Source: UBA11524 sp034104265 (GTDB taxonomy: Bacteria; Bacillota; Clostridia; Christensenellales; Aristaeellaceae). From it: a DNA stretch of 11,678 nucleotides. This document shows, in pieces, positions 1 to 7,686 of the stretch. The notes under the pieces were generated by a model, which had not been told where the DNA came from, ran no database searches, and worked only from the letters and a program-made list of their open reading frames with translations. The stretch's first letter is position 1, and every line of letters starts with the position of its first letter. Where the stretch lies: NCBI GenBank assembly GCA_034104265.1, contig JAXEEE010000131.1, forward strand, positions 1-11,678, written 5' to 3'. The position numbers and the translations under genes are program-made.

Positions 1-761
1 TCGGTGGACAGGGTGGTCTTGCCGGTGCCGGACAGGCCGAAGAACAGGGCGGTGTTCTCGCCGTTCATGTCGGTGTTGGCGGAGCAGTGCATGGAGGCAA
101 TGCCCTTGAGCGGCAGGTAGTAGTTCATCATGGAGAACATGCCCTTCTTCATCTCGCCGCCGTACCAGGTGTTCAGGATAACCTGCTCGCGGGAGGTGAT
201 GTTGAAGGCCACGCAGGTGCTGGAGTTCAGGCCCAGCTCCTTGTAGTTCTCCACCTGGGCCTTGGAGGCGTTGTACACCACAAAGTCAGGCTCGAAGGTG
301 GCCAGCTCCTCCTCGGAGGGCACGATGAACATGTTCTTGATGAAGTGAGCCTGCCAGGCCACCTCAACGATGAAGCGCACGCTCATGCGGGTGTCGGCGT
401 TGGCGCCGCAGAAGGCGTCCACGACATACAGCTTCTTGCCGGACAGCTCCTTCATGGCCATGTCCTTCACCTGCGCCCAGACGGCCTCGGACATGGGATG
501 GTTGTCGTTCTTGAACTCGTCGGAGGTCCACCACACGGTGTCCTTGGAGTTCTCGTCCATGACGATGTACTTATCCTTGGGGGAGCGGCCGGTGTAGACG
601 CCGGTCATCACGTTGACAGCGCCCAGCTCGGTCACCTGACCAACCTCATAGCCCTCCAGACCGGGCTTGGTCTCTTCAGCAAACAGCTCCTCATAGGAGG
701 GATTGTGGACAATCTCGGTCGTGCCGGTGATGCCATACTTGCTCAGATTCAGCTCTGCCAT
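1..761 (-). CDS. pckA: Phosphoenolpyruvate carboxykinase (ATP), N-terminal part, cut by window edge
   Basis: Catalyses the reversible reaction of oxaloacetate and ATP to phosphoenolpyruvate, CO2 and ADP in the cytoplasm; in fermenting anaerobes it often runs towards oxaloacetate. The visible 253 residues begin MAELNLSKYG. They contain the family signature TGRSPKDKYIV near residues 57-67 (substrate-binding Arg), the YGGEMKKGMFSMMNYYLP stretch with the metal/substrate-site Lys region, and the P-loop GLSGTGKTT near 242-250, where the window ends. Full-length enzymes are about 520-540 residues, so roughly half is missing off the left edge. The ATG at 759-761 is preceded by an AGAGG-type ribosome binding site. 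The gene reads away from the DUF4279 gene and has its own leader of at least 100 bases. The family call is certain; the completeness of the rest cannot be judged. Confidence 0.96.
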   Translation of the reverse strand, partial: MAELNLSKYGITGTTEIVHNPSYEELFAEETKPGLEGYEVGQVTELGAVNVMTGVYTGRSPKDKYIVMDENSKDTVWWTSDEFKNDNHPMSEAVWAQVKDMAMKELSGKKLYVVDAFCGANADTRMSVRFIVEVAWQAHFIKNMFIVPSEEELATFEPDFVVYNASKAQVENYKELGLNSSTCVAFNITSREQVILNTWYGGEMKKGMFSMMNYYLPLKGIASMHCSANTDMNGENTALFFGLSGTGKTTLST

Positions 762-992
762 ACCTTTGCTACCTCTTTCTTCTATGTAATCATTGTGACG
801 TCCATGAAGACGCCTGTTGCGCCTTCCCGGGAGAACCCACAAGGTTTCCCTGATTCCTGATATTCTATCTTCCTATGCTGTATTCCTGCTTCTTTGTGAA
901 ATATTTTTCTTTTTTCGCCAGTAAAGAGGCATCACCCTGTTGCCGTCGGCAGACTGCATTCGTGTCCGCCAGGTTTCCCTGCGGCGCGGGGC
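762..992 (-). promoter_or_regulatory. pckA upstream region with leader hairpin
   Basis: Non-coding stretch upstream of pckA. It is AT-rich around 850-920, as expected for a promoter, but no convincing -35/-10 pair stands out; a weak candidate on the minus strand is TTCACA followed 17 bases later by CATAGG. On the minus strand, positions 850-829 form a hairpin with arms GGGAAACC and GGTTCTCCC (one bulged base) about 70 bases before the start codon. It has no T-run, so it is not a terminator. A role in pckA expression is inference only. Confidence 0.35.
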
Positions 993-1085
993 GGTTTCGG
1001 CCCTGGCCGAAACCTTTCCTTCCATTTTTTACGGCCGTCAGCCTTTGGCTGACAGTGATAAATGCCCGCTTCCGCAGAAGCGGAA
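993..1085. repeat. Run of three hairpins in the pckA-DUF4279 intergenic region
   Basis: Three separate inverted repeats follow each other. At 993-1014, GGTTTCGGCC and GGCCGAAACC are separated by two bases. At 1037-1053, GTCAGCC and GGCTGAC are separated by TTT. At 1070-1085, TTCCGC and GCGGAA are separated by AGAA. The terminator hairpin at 1099-1126 continues the series. No reading frame here has coding character. The density suggests a structured intergenic element or an untranslated RNA segment, possibly a dispersed repeat; only a genome-wide search could tell. Confidence 0.5.
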
Positions 1086-1098
1086 TCCTTCTTCAACT

Positions 1099-1126
1099 CG
1101 AAAAAGTGGCCGCAGCCACTTTTTCG
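1099..1126 (-). terminator. Rho-independent terminator of the DUF4279 gene
   Basis: A perfect 12-base inverted repeat (CGAAAAAGTGGC and GCCACTTTTTCG) with a 4-base loop starts ten bases after the TAA stop at 1137. On the minus strand it reads as a GTGGC-TGCG-GCCAC stem followed by TTTTT. The matching A-run on the other side makes it look able to act in both directions. Confidence 0.8.
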
Positions 1127-1136
1127 AAAACACGAC

Positions 1137-1562
1137 TTACATGCCCACCTCGCCCCAGCTCAGGGAGGAAACGTTCAGCGGCAGGCCGATGGCCACCACC
1201 TTCTCCATGGTTTCCGGCATCAGCTGATAGGCCATCTGGGCATAGTCGCTCTGCACATACATGCGCAGCGTCACCTGATAGGTCTGCTTCAGAGCAGTGA
1301 GCTGCTCCCGCCGCTCCTGCAGCCGGGACAAAAGCGCGTTCCACTCCCCGTCCGCGCCCTCCGGCTCCGTCAGGGAGATGGCGTACACCCACTCATCCTC
1401 GGGGGCCACCACCAGGGGCAGCCGGTTCAGCTCCTCACCCTTGCGGATCATCCGCGTGGCCTTCAGCCCCAGGCTGCTCTCGATCCTGTCCACGTCCAGC
1501 CCGTCCCCCTGCACGATCAGGGAAAAACGCGCCTCGTTCACCGTATTCTTGCCATTGCTCAT
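1137..1562 (-). CDS. DUF4279-like small protein of unknown function
   Basis: A 141-residue soluble protein with no signal peptide or membrane segment. The N-terminal part, with SLIVQGDGLDVDRIESSLGL followed by a Thr-Arg-x-x-x-Lys-Gly motif, matches the layout of DUF4279 proteins: a beta strand, then an aspartate-initiated helix, a conserved LGL, then a K-G-E/D turn. The second half has a charged helix (about residues 80-95) and a strand containing VTLRMYVQSD. DUF4279 has no firm biochemical function; some members occur beside toxin genes as putative immunity proteins, but nothing here suggests that. The second ATG (1560-1562) is chosen as start because a GGAGGT site lies 8 bases ahead of it; the upstream ATG at 1568 would have only 2 bases of spacing. 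The gene is monocistronic, divergent from fba, and has its own terminator. The family call was made by eye. Confidence 0.72.
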   Translation of the reverse strand: MSNGKNTVNEARFSLIVQGDGLDVDRIESSLGLKATRMIRKGEELNRLPLVVAPEDEWVYAISLTEPEGADGEWNALLSRLQERREQLTALKQTYQVTLRMYVQSDYAQMAYQLMPETMEKVVAIGLPLNVSSLSWGEVGM

Positions 1563-1664
1563 GCGCATGCACCTCCGCGCTTTCTTACATGATATTTTCG
1601 ACGCGGAGGCGCCGTCCTCCTCCCGGAAAAAACCGCCCCCTTCGTGAAAGATTCGACAAAACCC
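1563..1664. other. Divergent intergenic region between DUF4279 gene and fba
   Basis: Short non-coding spacer that carries the GGAGGT ribosome binding site of the minus-strand gene near 1571-1576 and a GC-rich middle. A weak minus-strand -10-like TATCAT is present near 1590-1595, but there is no matching -35, so no minus promoter is called. Confidence 0.3.
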
Positions 1665-1693
1665 TTTTCACCCGGGAAAAGTTATGCTATAAT
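1665..1693 (+). promoter_or_regulatory. Sigma-A type promoter of fba
   Basis: A -35-like TTTTCA at 1665-1670, a 17-base spacer, and a perfect -10 TATAAT at 1688-1693. The -10 is preceded by TGC, which makes it an extended -10. Transcription would start near 1700, giving a leader of about 38 bases. Confidence 0.8.
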
Positions 1694-1721
1694 GATTCCG
1701 GTTACATTTTGCACCATGCAG

Positions 1722-1728
1722 AAGGAGG
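1722..1728 (+). promoter_or_regulatory. Ribosome binding site that fixes the fba start
   Basis: AAGGAGG lies 9 bases before the ATG at 1738. An in-frame ATG at 1729 directly abuts this site and so is not usable, which rules out the slightly longer reading frame. Confidence 0.85.
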
Positions 1729-1737
1729 ATGTTTCCA

Positions 1738-2676
1738 ATGGCTATCGTTACCACGAAGGAAATGTTCAGGAAGGCCTACGACGGCGGCTACGCGGTCGGC
1801 GCCTTCAACGTCAATAACATGGAGATCATCCAGGGCATCACCGAGGCTGCGGGCGAGCTGAAGGCTCCCGTCATCCTGCAGGTTTCCAAGGGCGCCCGCG
1901 CCTATGCCAACCACACCTACCTGGTGAAGCTGGTGGAGGCCGCCGCCATTGAGAACCCCGACATCCCGATTGCCCTGCACCTGGACCACGGCGACAGCTT
2001 TGAGCTGTGCAAGAGCTGCATTGACGGCGGCTTCACCTCCGTCATGATCGATGCTTCCTCCAAGTCCTTTGAGGAAAACATCGCCCTGACCCGCAGGGTT
2101 GTGGAATACGCCCACGACCACGGCGTGGTGGTTGAGGCCGAGCTGGGCACCCTGGCCGGCGTGGAGGATGACGTGGTGGTGGAGCACGGCTCCGAGATGT
2201 ACACCCACCCCGAAGAGGTGGAGGAGTTCGTCTCCCGCACCGGCTGCGACTCCCTGGCCATCGCCATCGGCACCTCCCACGGCGCCTACAAGTTCAAGCC
2301 CGGCACCAAGCCCCAGCTGCACTTCGAGGTGCTGGAGGAGTGCTCCAAGCGCCTGCCCGGCTTCCCCATCGTGCTCCACGGCGCGTCCTCCGTGCCCCAG
2401 GAGTTCGTGGCGGAGATCAACCAGTTCGGCGGCAACATGCCCGGCGCCATCGGCATCCCCGAGGAGCAGCTGCGTCACGCTGCTGAGCTGGCCGTGTGCA
2501 AGATCAACATCGACTCCGACATCCGCCTGGCCATGACCGCCAGCATCCGCAAGTACTTCGCGGAGCATCCGGATCACTTCGATCCCCGCCAGTACCTCAA
2601 GCCCGCCCGCGCCGCTGTGAAGGCCATGGTGGCCCACAAGATCGTGGACGTGCTGGGCTGCAACGGCAAGGCCTGA
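1738..2676 (+). CDS. fba: Class II fructose-1,6-bisphosphate aldolase
   Basis: A 312-residue zinc-dependent aldolase that reversibly splits fructose-1,6-bisphosphate into dihydroxyacetone phosphate and glyceraldehyde-3-phosphate in glycolysis and gluconeogenesis. The single TIM-barrel domain fills the protein. Visible active-site features are HLDHGD with catalytic Asp83 and zinc ligand His84; VEAELGTLAG with Glu135; GTSHGAYK with His181; VLHGASSVP with His214; and NIDSDIRLA for phosphate binding. The insert QFGGNMPGAIGIP and the FDPRQYL tail resemble the Giardia-like/clostridial subgroup of about 310 residues rather than the E. coli FbaA type. It has its own promoter and terminator and no operon partners. 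Strong codon bias towards C-ending codons fits high expression. With pckA nearby on the opposite strand, the region has a central-carbon theme, but the two genes are not co-transcribed. Confidence 0.97.
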   Translation: MAIVTTKEMFRKAYDGGYAVGAFNVNNMEIIQGITEAAGELKAPVILQVSKGARAYANHTYLVKLVEAAAIENPDIPIALHLDHGDSFELCKSCIDGGFTSVMIDASSKSFEENIALTRRVVEYAHDHGVVVEAELGTLAGVEDDVVVEHGSEMYTHPEEVEEFVSRTGCDSLAIAIGTSHGAYKFKPGTKPQLHFEVLEECSKRLPGFPIVLHGASSVPQEFVAEINQFGGNMPGAIGIPEEQLRHAAELAVCKINIDSDIRLAMTASIRKYFAEHPDHFDPRQYLKPARAAVKAMVAHKIVDVLGCNGKA

Positions 2677-2695
2677 GTCACAACCCAACCATGAT

Positions 2696-2729
2696 AAAGC
2701 CTCCGGAGCCAACGCTCCGGAGGCTTTTT
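2696..2729 (+). terminator. Rho-independent terminator of fba
   Basis: Perfect stem of about 13 base pairs (AAGCCTCCGGAGC with its complement, 2697-2709 and 2714-2726), loop CAAC, ending in TTTTT at 2725-2729. It starts about 20 bases after the fba TGA. Confidence 0.95.
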
Positions 2730-2786
2730 GTGCAATAATCGTCCGCAGTCATGATGACGTATGCCGTGTTGTCATTCCGCATAAGA

Positions 2787-2812
2787 AAGGCCCCCGCAAA
2801 AGCGGAGGCCTT
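2787..2812 (-). terminator. Terminator of the VanW end of the minus-strand cluster
   Basis: On the minus strand, the arms AAGGCCTCCGC and GCGGGGGCCTT pair with one mismatch around a TTTT loop, followed by a short T-rich tail (TCTT). It lies about 34 bases past the VanW stop codon and faces the fba terminator. The T-run is imperfect, so strength is uncertain. Confidence 0.75.
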
Positions 2813-2845
2813 CCTTGTGTCTGTTCTTTTTATCGGTATAGCGCG

Positions 2846-4786
2846 TTACGGCACGCGCTCCGTCACACCCACATAGATACGCTTGGCACGGGCCTCGTAG
2901 GTGTCGGTGTAGAGCAGGGTGCGCTCCACTTCCACGCCATTCATGTACTTCACCCGATAGCTTTCCACCACGTAGCCCTTGCGGGCCTTGCGCTCCACAT
3001 ACTGCTCGTCGGTGTAGGTCACGTGCTCGGCCTTCTTGTCCTGGACAATGATGTCCTCGCCGGGCTCCAGCTCCTCGACGGTCCTGGTCTCCAGGCTGTA
3101 GGTCACATCCCCCAGGCTCATACCGTACAGGCTCACCTTGGCAATCAGCCGCTTGCGGTTGCTGGGATCGCTCTGCACCGCCGCCACCATGTAGATGGGG
3201 CCGCCGGTGTTGTTCTTGAACTGCAGGTCGATCTTCCGGCCGTACTGCCAGTACACCGTGGCGTCCTTGCCGTAGTCGGTGTAGTTCACCTGGTCGGAGT
3301 GGGGCTCGCGCTTAATAATTTGAAGCCCCGCCTGCACCGCCGCGATATACACGGTGCTGCTGGCCTGGCACACGCCGCCGCCGATGCCCATGACATGCTC
3401 GCCGTTGGCGTATTCAATGGCGGGATAGAAGCCGTTCTTCTCCGTGCGCTCGCCCACCGTGTCGTTGAAGGAGAAGGTCTCCCCGGGCTGCAGCACCTTG
3501 CCGGAAATCAGCTGGAAGGAACGGCGGATGTTGTTGTTGCGCTCCTCGGTGCTGGTGGTGGAGATGGACGTGTACGCCGACGCGCGCAGCTCCACGGTCT
3601 TCTTCAGGTCAGCCACCGTCACCTGGGGCGCGATTTCCACCGGCTCCAGAGCGATCTCACCGCTCTCCAGGGTGGACACCATGCGGTAGAGCTGCTCCTT
3701 CACCGGCTCCGTGTCCAGGTACCGCCCCGGCACCTCCTCCTGGAAGGTGAAGGGATCGGTCTTGCTGGGATCAAAGGAGACGATGGACGCGTCCTGCGCC
3801 GCCCGGTAGACATAGTTGCGGATGCTGTCCAGGGTGCTGTCAATCACGGAAGTATCGCCGCCGGGCATGGCGGTGTAGCCCTCGTAGGGCGAGACCATCA
3901 GGGTTTCCATGGCGTCCCTTCGCTCCTCCAGGGTACCGGTATGGCCCTGGGCCCAGGCGGCGTTCAGCGTGTCGTAGACGTCCACGGTCATGTTCAGCTG
4001 GCTGGCCTTGATTTCCGTCACCAGCTTGCCCTGGTAGGTCAGCCGGACGGACCAGGCGTCGTTGCGCTGCTGGGCCTGGGCCTGTACAGCGGCAATGCCC
4101 TGCTCCGCTGTCATGCCGCCCAGGTGGATGCCGTCCACATACACGCCCTGGCAGAACACGTTATCATAGGATGTCACATACTGCCGGAGCTGCTGCTGCT
4201 GAAGGGCGAAATAACCGCCCGCGCCCAATCCCGCCAGCAGCGCCACGCACAGGACCATGATCAGCACCGTCCTGAAGGCATGTCCGCCGCGTCTGGGCGG
4301 CTGGCCTCCGGAGCCGCCCACAGGCTGCCATGGCTGCTGCTGAGGCGGATAAGCCTGTCCGCCCTGGGGCGTGAAGTCATTGGCGGGATTGTACCGTGGC
4401 GAGGCGCTTCCCCAGCCCTGCCCGGGATCCTGGGGCTGCTGATAGCCGCCGTAGCTCTGCTGCCAGGGCTGCTGCTCCTGACCGGCATAGCCCTGACGGG
4501 GCGCGCGGTAATCCTGCTGCCGGGGCTGCTGCTGCCATGGGGCGGCATAAGCCGTCTGGGGTGAAGGCACACCCTGCTGCGGCACGCCGGACGCTGCCGG
4601 GGCATTTTTCACCGGGGCGGGGGGCTGGTAGCCCTGATGTCCGGGATGAACGCCGCCCCAATCGTCCTGCTCCCAGGCCGAGCGGGAGGAGGACTGTCCC
4701 AGCGTGGACGCCTGTCCGGCGCTGCTGCGCTCGCTCCGCCGACGCCTCTGCGGCTGCCCTGGCGGCACATATCCGTTGTTGTACAC
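2846..4786 (-). CDS. VanW-family membrane-anchored cell-wall protein with low-complexity N-terminus
   Basis: A 646-residue envelope protein. Residues 1-170 are Gln/Pro/Gly/Tyr-rich with an Arg cluster near 14-20. A single membrane segment spans about 172-195, giving a cytoplasmic N-terminus and an outside C-terminus. Residues about 205-300 (VYVDGIHLGGMTAEQG) match the YoaR-like putative peptidoglycan-binding region that usually precedes VanW. The VanW domain covers about 404-540, including LQPGETFSFND and GGGVCQASSTVY. A G5-like beta domain follows at about 565-645. VanW proteins sit near wall genes and VanB clusters, but their biochemical role is unknown; vancomycin resistance should not be inferred. 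Translation starts at GTG (4784-4786) with AGGAGG six bases ahead. It is the last gene of the cluster, 49 bases after the PHP gene. Confidence 0.92.
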   Translation of the reverse strand: MYNNGYVPPGQPQRRRRSERSSAGQASTLGQSSSRSAWEQDDWGGVHPGHQGYQPPAPVKNAPAASGVPQQGVPSPQTAYAAPWQQQPRQQDYRAPRQGYAGQEQQPWQQSYGGYQQPQDPGQGWGSASPRYNPANDFTPQGGQAYPPQQQPWQPVGGSGGQPPRRGGHAFRTVLIMVLCVALLAGLGAGGYFALQQQQLRQYVTSYDNVFCQGVYVDGIHLGGMTAEQGIAAVQAQAQQRNDAWSVRLTYQGKLVTEIKASQLNMTVDVYDTLNAAWAQGHTGTLEERRDAMETLMVSPYEGYTAMPGGDTSVIDSTLDSIRNYVYRAAQDASIVSFDPSKTDPFTFQEEVPGRYLDTEPVKEQLYRMVSTLESGEIALEPVEIAPQVTVADLKKTVELRASAYTSISTTSTEERNNNIRRSFQLISGKVLQPGETFSFNDTVGERTEKNGFYPAIEYANGEHVMGIGGGVCQASSTVYIAAVQAGLQIIKREPHSDQVNYTDYGKDATVYWQYGRKIDLQFKNNTGGPIYMVAAVQSDPSNRKRLIAKVSLYGMSLGDVTYSLETRTVEELEPGEDIIVQDKKAEHVTYTDEQYVERKARKGYVVESYRVKYMNGVEVERTLLYTDTYEARAKRIYVGVTERVP

Positions 4787-4835
4787 AAGCCTCCTCCTTT
4801 CGTTTGTTATTCTGATTCGCTGGCGGATGCTGCAT

Positions 4836-5660
4836 TCAGCCGTTCATGGCGCGCATGAGGGACTGCACGTCCCTGTCCGCCTGTGGCCAGTGATCCGCCG
4901 TGCAGCCTGGCAGGCCGTGGCTGTCACCCTCCTGGTGGAAGTCGCTGCCGCCGGTCACCAGCAGGCCCATGCGCCGCACCATACGTGCCAGCGCGCCAAA
5001 GCCCCTTCCCGCCCGGGAAGGGTGATATACCTCCACGCCCATCAGCCCCAGCCTTTGCCAGGAGCCAAGGAGCGTCCGCAGGGTCATGTCATTCACGCCC
5101 AGGAGCGTGGGATGCGCCAGCACCGGCACAAAGCCATTTCGCCGCACCAGCGGCAGGGCCTCCTCCATGCTGAGCCGCTCGCCGGGCACATAGGCAGGAC
5201 AGCCCTTGCTCAGGTAGCGGTCGAAGGCCTCCTGAATGGTGGCGACATACCCCGCCGCCAGCATGGCCCGGGCGATGTGCATCCGCCCCACCGTGCCCTG
5301 ATGACTCAAGCTTTCCGCCTGAAGAGGCATGCCCAGGGCCGCCAGCTTCTCCAGCATGGATGCGGCGCGGCTTTCCCGCCTCCGGGCCAGGTCGGCCACG
5401 GTCCGGCGCAACTCCTGCGCCTCTCCCGTGCCGTAGCCCAGCAGATGCAGATTCCGCATTCCCCGCAGGCTCAGCTCCACCCCCGGGATCACCGGGATGG
5501 GCAGCCGCATTCCACGCAGGCTGTCCGCACCCCGGAAGGTGTCATGATCGGTTACCGCCATGACGGTCACTCCCAGGGACGCGGCCTTCTCCACCAGCTG
5601 CGATGGCGTCAGGATGCCGTCGCTGAAGCTGGTGTGCATGTGCAGGTCAGGTTTTGTCAT
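4836..5660 (-). CDS. PHP-domain phosphoesterase (YciV/RNase AM-like)
   Basis: A 274-residue cytoplasmic metal-dependent phosphoesterase. PHP metal-site motifs in order: HMH at residues 7-9 within LHMHTSFSDG; TDHDT near 37-41; GVELS near 60-64; VLAHPTLL; EVYHPSR; and GGSDFHQEG near the C-terminus, with the usual His/Asp ligands all present. Length and motif order match the YciV/TrpH group, whose characterised members hydrolyse 3',5'-nucleoside bisphosphates or trim RNA 5' ends (RNase AM). It is not the PHP domain of a DNA polymerase, since no polymerase follows. The start codon lies inside ftsH, with a 14-base overlap and only a weak ribosome binding site, which suggests translational coupling. 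The substrate is inferred from the family. Confidence 0.9.
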   Translation of the reverse strand: MTKPDLHMHTSFSDGILTPSQLVEKAASLGVTVMAVTDHDTFRGADSLRGMRLPIPVIPGVELSLRGMRNLHLLGYGTGEAQELRRTVADLARRRESRAASMLEKLAALGMPLQAESLSHQGTVGRMHIARAMLAAGYVATIQEAFDRYLSKGCPAYVPGERLSMEEALPLVRRNGFVPVLAHPTLLGVNDMTLRTLLGSWQRLGLMGVEVYHPSRAGRGFGALARMVRRMGLLVTGGSDFHQEGDSHGLPGCTADHWPQADRDVQSLMRAMNG

Positions 5661-7677
5661 CGTCGTGCAGGCTGCCCAGAAGAATGTCCTCCGGCAGCTC
5701 CGGCTTGTCCGGATTCACGGGTGGCTTTTTGTCCCAGGGCTTTTTCTCCGGCGCGGGAATGTCCGCAGCGGCCCGGGGCTTGTCGTCATCCTCCAGGCCC
5801 TCGGGAATTTCGCCCGTCTCCATCAGCGCCTTGAACTCTTTGCGGCTGACGGTATCCATTTTCAGCAGCGCGTCCACCAGCGCGTCAAAGCGGTCGCGGT
5901 GGTCGCTGATGGCCTTGACGGCCATGGCGTAGGCTTCGTCCAGCAGGCGGCGCACCTCCGCGTCAATGCGGGCGGCAACCTCCTCGGAATAGCCCCGGCT
6001 CTGGCCGAACTCCATGCCCACGAACACTTCCTGGTCGCTGTCCAGGTACACCGGGCCGATCTTGTCGCTCATGCCGAACTGGGTCACCATCCGGCGGCAC
6101 AGCTCCGTAGCGCGCTGCAGATCGCTGGTGGCGCCGGTGGAGAACTCGCCCAGACCCAGCTGCTCGGCAGCGTGGCCGCCCAGCAGGCCCGCGATGCGCG
6201 CCATCAGCTGGCTTTGCGTCATCAGGTCGTTCTCCTCGCTGGGCAGGGACAGTGTATGGCCTGCCGCCTGACCGCGGGGTACGATGGTCACCAGATGCAC
6301 CTCGTCCGAGCCAGGGATGAAGTGCTCCACCACCGCGTGGCCGGACTCGTGGATGGCCACCATGCGCCGGTCGCGCTCGGTGACCTTGTGGCTGCGCTTC
6401 TCCGGGCCCATCTGCACCCGTGCGATGGCGTCCACCAGCATCTGCTGGTCGATGGTCTTCTTCCGGGCGCGGGCAGCCAGGATGGCCGCCTCGTTCATGA
6501 TGTTCTCCAGCTCCGCGCCGGTGGCGAAGGGCACCCGCTTGGCCACGTTCACCAAATCCACGTCGGGATCGAGGGGCTTGCCCCGGCTGTGCACCTTCAG
6601 AATGGCCACGCGGCCGTCCATGTCGGGATAATTCACCGTCACCTGCCGGTCAAAGCGGCCGGGACGCAGCAGCGCGGGATCCAGGATGTCCCGGCGGTTG
6701 GTGGCCGCCATGACGATCACGCCCTCGTTCACCGCGAAACCGTCCATTTCCACCAGCAGCTGGTTCAGGGTCTGCTCGCGCTCGTCATGACCGCCGCCCA
6801 GGCCTGCGCCGCGGTGACGGCCCACGGCGTCGATCTCGTCGATGAACACAATGGCGGGCGCGGCCTTCTTGGCCTGGTCAAACAGGTCGCGGACACGGCT
6901 GGCGCCGACGCCCACGAACATCTCCACAAAGTCGGAGCCGGAAATGCTGAAGAACGGCACTCCCGCCTCGCCGGCCACAGCCTTGGCCAGCAGCGTCTTG
7001 CCCGTGCCGGGAGGGCCCACCAGCAGCACGCCCTTGGGAATGCGCGCGCCCAGCTCCGTATAGGCCCTGGGATTGCGCAGGAAGTCCACCATCTCCTTGA
7101 GCTCTTCCTTCTCCTCATCCGCACCGGCCACATCGGCAAAGGTGACCTTGTTCTTGCCGGGATCCTGCACCCGGGCGCGGCTCTTGCCGAAGGACATGAC
7201 CTTGTTGCTGCCGCCGCTCTGGGCGCGCATCATGAAGTACCACAGCGCCATGAAGATGCCCGCCACCAGCAGGAAGGGCAGGAAATCATACCACCAGGGG
7301 GTGACCACGGGGGCGCGGTACTCCACGGTGAATTTCAGGTCGCTGACGGAAACCTCGTCCAGGGGCTTCCCCTGCCGGGTTGCCTCCATCTGTCGGACGG
7401 TCTCGATAAAGTCGTCGCCGATGGTGGTCTCAAAGTCATAGGCGCGCTCCGGGAAGTCCGCGGCGGCCACGGTGGTGTTCTTCTTCAGGCCAACCAGATA
7501 ATTGTTGCGGATGGCCACCCGCGCCACCTGATCCTCCTGGATCATCTGCAGCAGCTCGGGATACTCGATCCGCTTGTTGACCGGGTCGCTCAGGCTGCCA
7601 TTGAGCAGGATCGCAATGAGCAGAAAGGTGCCGATCAGCACCACGTAGCTCATCAGTCCCCTGGATGATTTCTTCAA
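5647..7677 (-). CDS. ftsH: ATP-dependent zinc metalloprotease FtsH
   Basis: Membrane-anchored hexameric AAA+ protease that degrades misassembled membrane proteins and short-lived regulators. With the TTG start it has 676 residues. Membrane segments lie at about 10-27 and 132-150, with an outside domain between them. AAA motifs: Walker A GPPGTGKT (221-228), pore loop FVGVGA, Walker B IVFIDEID (276-283), and arginine fingers in RPGRFDR (338-344). The protease part has zinc motif HESGH (443-447) and the third ligand Asp519 in TGATSDL. The C-terminal tail (about 630-676) is Pro/Lys/Asp-rich and likely disordered. TTG (7675-7677) is chosen because AAGGAGG lies 9 bases ahead; an in-frame ATG at 7701 would put that site inside the gene and has no binding site of its own. 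It follows hpt, as in many Firmicutes, but has its own promoter. Confidence 0.97.
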   Translation of the reverse strand: MKKSSRGLMSYVVLIGTFLLIAILLNGSLSDPVNKRIEYPELLQMIQEDQVARVAIRNNYLVGLKKNTTVAAADFPERAYDFETTIGDDFIETVRQMEATRQGKPLDEVSVSDLKFTVEYRAPVVTPWWYDFLPFLLVAGIFMALWYFMMRAQSGGSNKVMSFGKSRARVQDPGKNKVTFADVAGADEEKEELKEMVDFLRNPRAYTELGARIPKGVLLVGPPGTGKTLLAKAVAGEAGVPFFSISGSDFVEMFVGVGASRVRDLFDQAKKAAPAIVFIDEIDAVGRHRGAGLGGGHDEREQTLNQLLVEMDGFAVNEGVIVMAATNRRDILDPALLRPGRFDRQVTVNYPDMDGRVAILKVHSRGKPLDPDVDLVNVAKRVPFATGAELENIMNEAAILAARARKKTIDQQMLVDAIARVQMGPEKRSHKVTERDRRMVAIHESGHAVVEHFIPGSDEVHLVTIVPRGQAAGHTLSLPSEENDLMTQSQLMARIAGLLGGHAAEQLGLGEFSTGATSDLQRATELCRRMVTQFGMSDKIGPVYLDSDQEVFVGMEFGQSRGYSEEVAARIDAEVRRLLDEAYAMAVKAISDHRDRFDALVDALLKMDTVSRKEFKALMETGEIPEGLEDDDKPRAAADIPAPEKKPWDKKPPVNPDKPELPEDILLGSLHDDDKT

Positions 7678-7686
7678 CTTGATGGT

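Noticed and set aside
1702..2712. Open frame of 336 codons on the minus strand, opposite fba
   Set aside because: It would run through the fba terminator and promoter, and the plus strand encodes a complete aldolase.
2730..2786. Possible small gene between the facing terminators
   Set aside because: Only 57 bases without a start-site signal; it holds a minor palindrome (GTCATGATGAC) and nothing else.
3023..4564. Open frame of 513 codons on the plus strand, opposite the VanW gene
   Set aside because: Antisense shadow caused by codon bias; the minus-strand protein has a complete VanW architecture and start signals.
2846..4786. Vancomycin resistance gene
   Set aside because: A VanW domain alone does not give resistance; there are no vanA/B ligase, vanH or vanX genes here.
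5560..7668. Open frame of 702 codons on the plus strand, opposite ftsH
   Set aside because: It is an antisense shadow of a GC-rich gene: His/Gln/Leu/Ala/Gly-rich translation with no domain, while the minus strand encodes an intact FtsH with all motifs.
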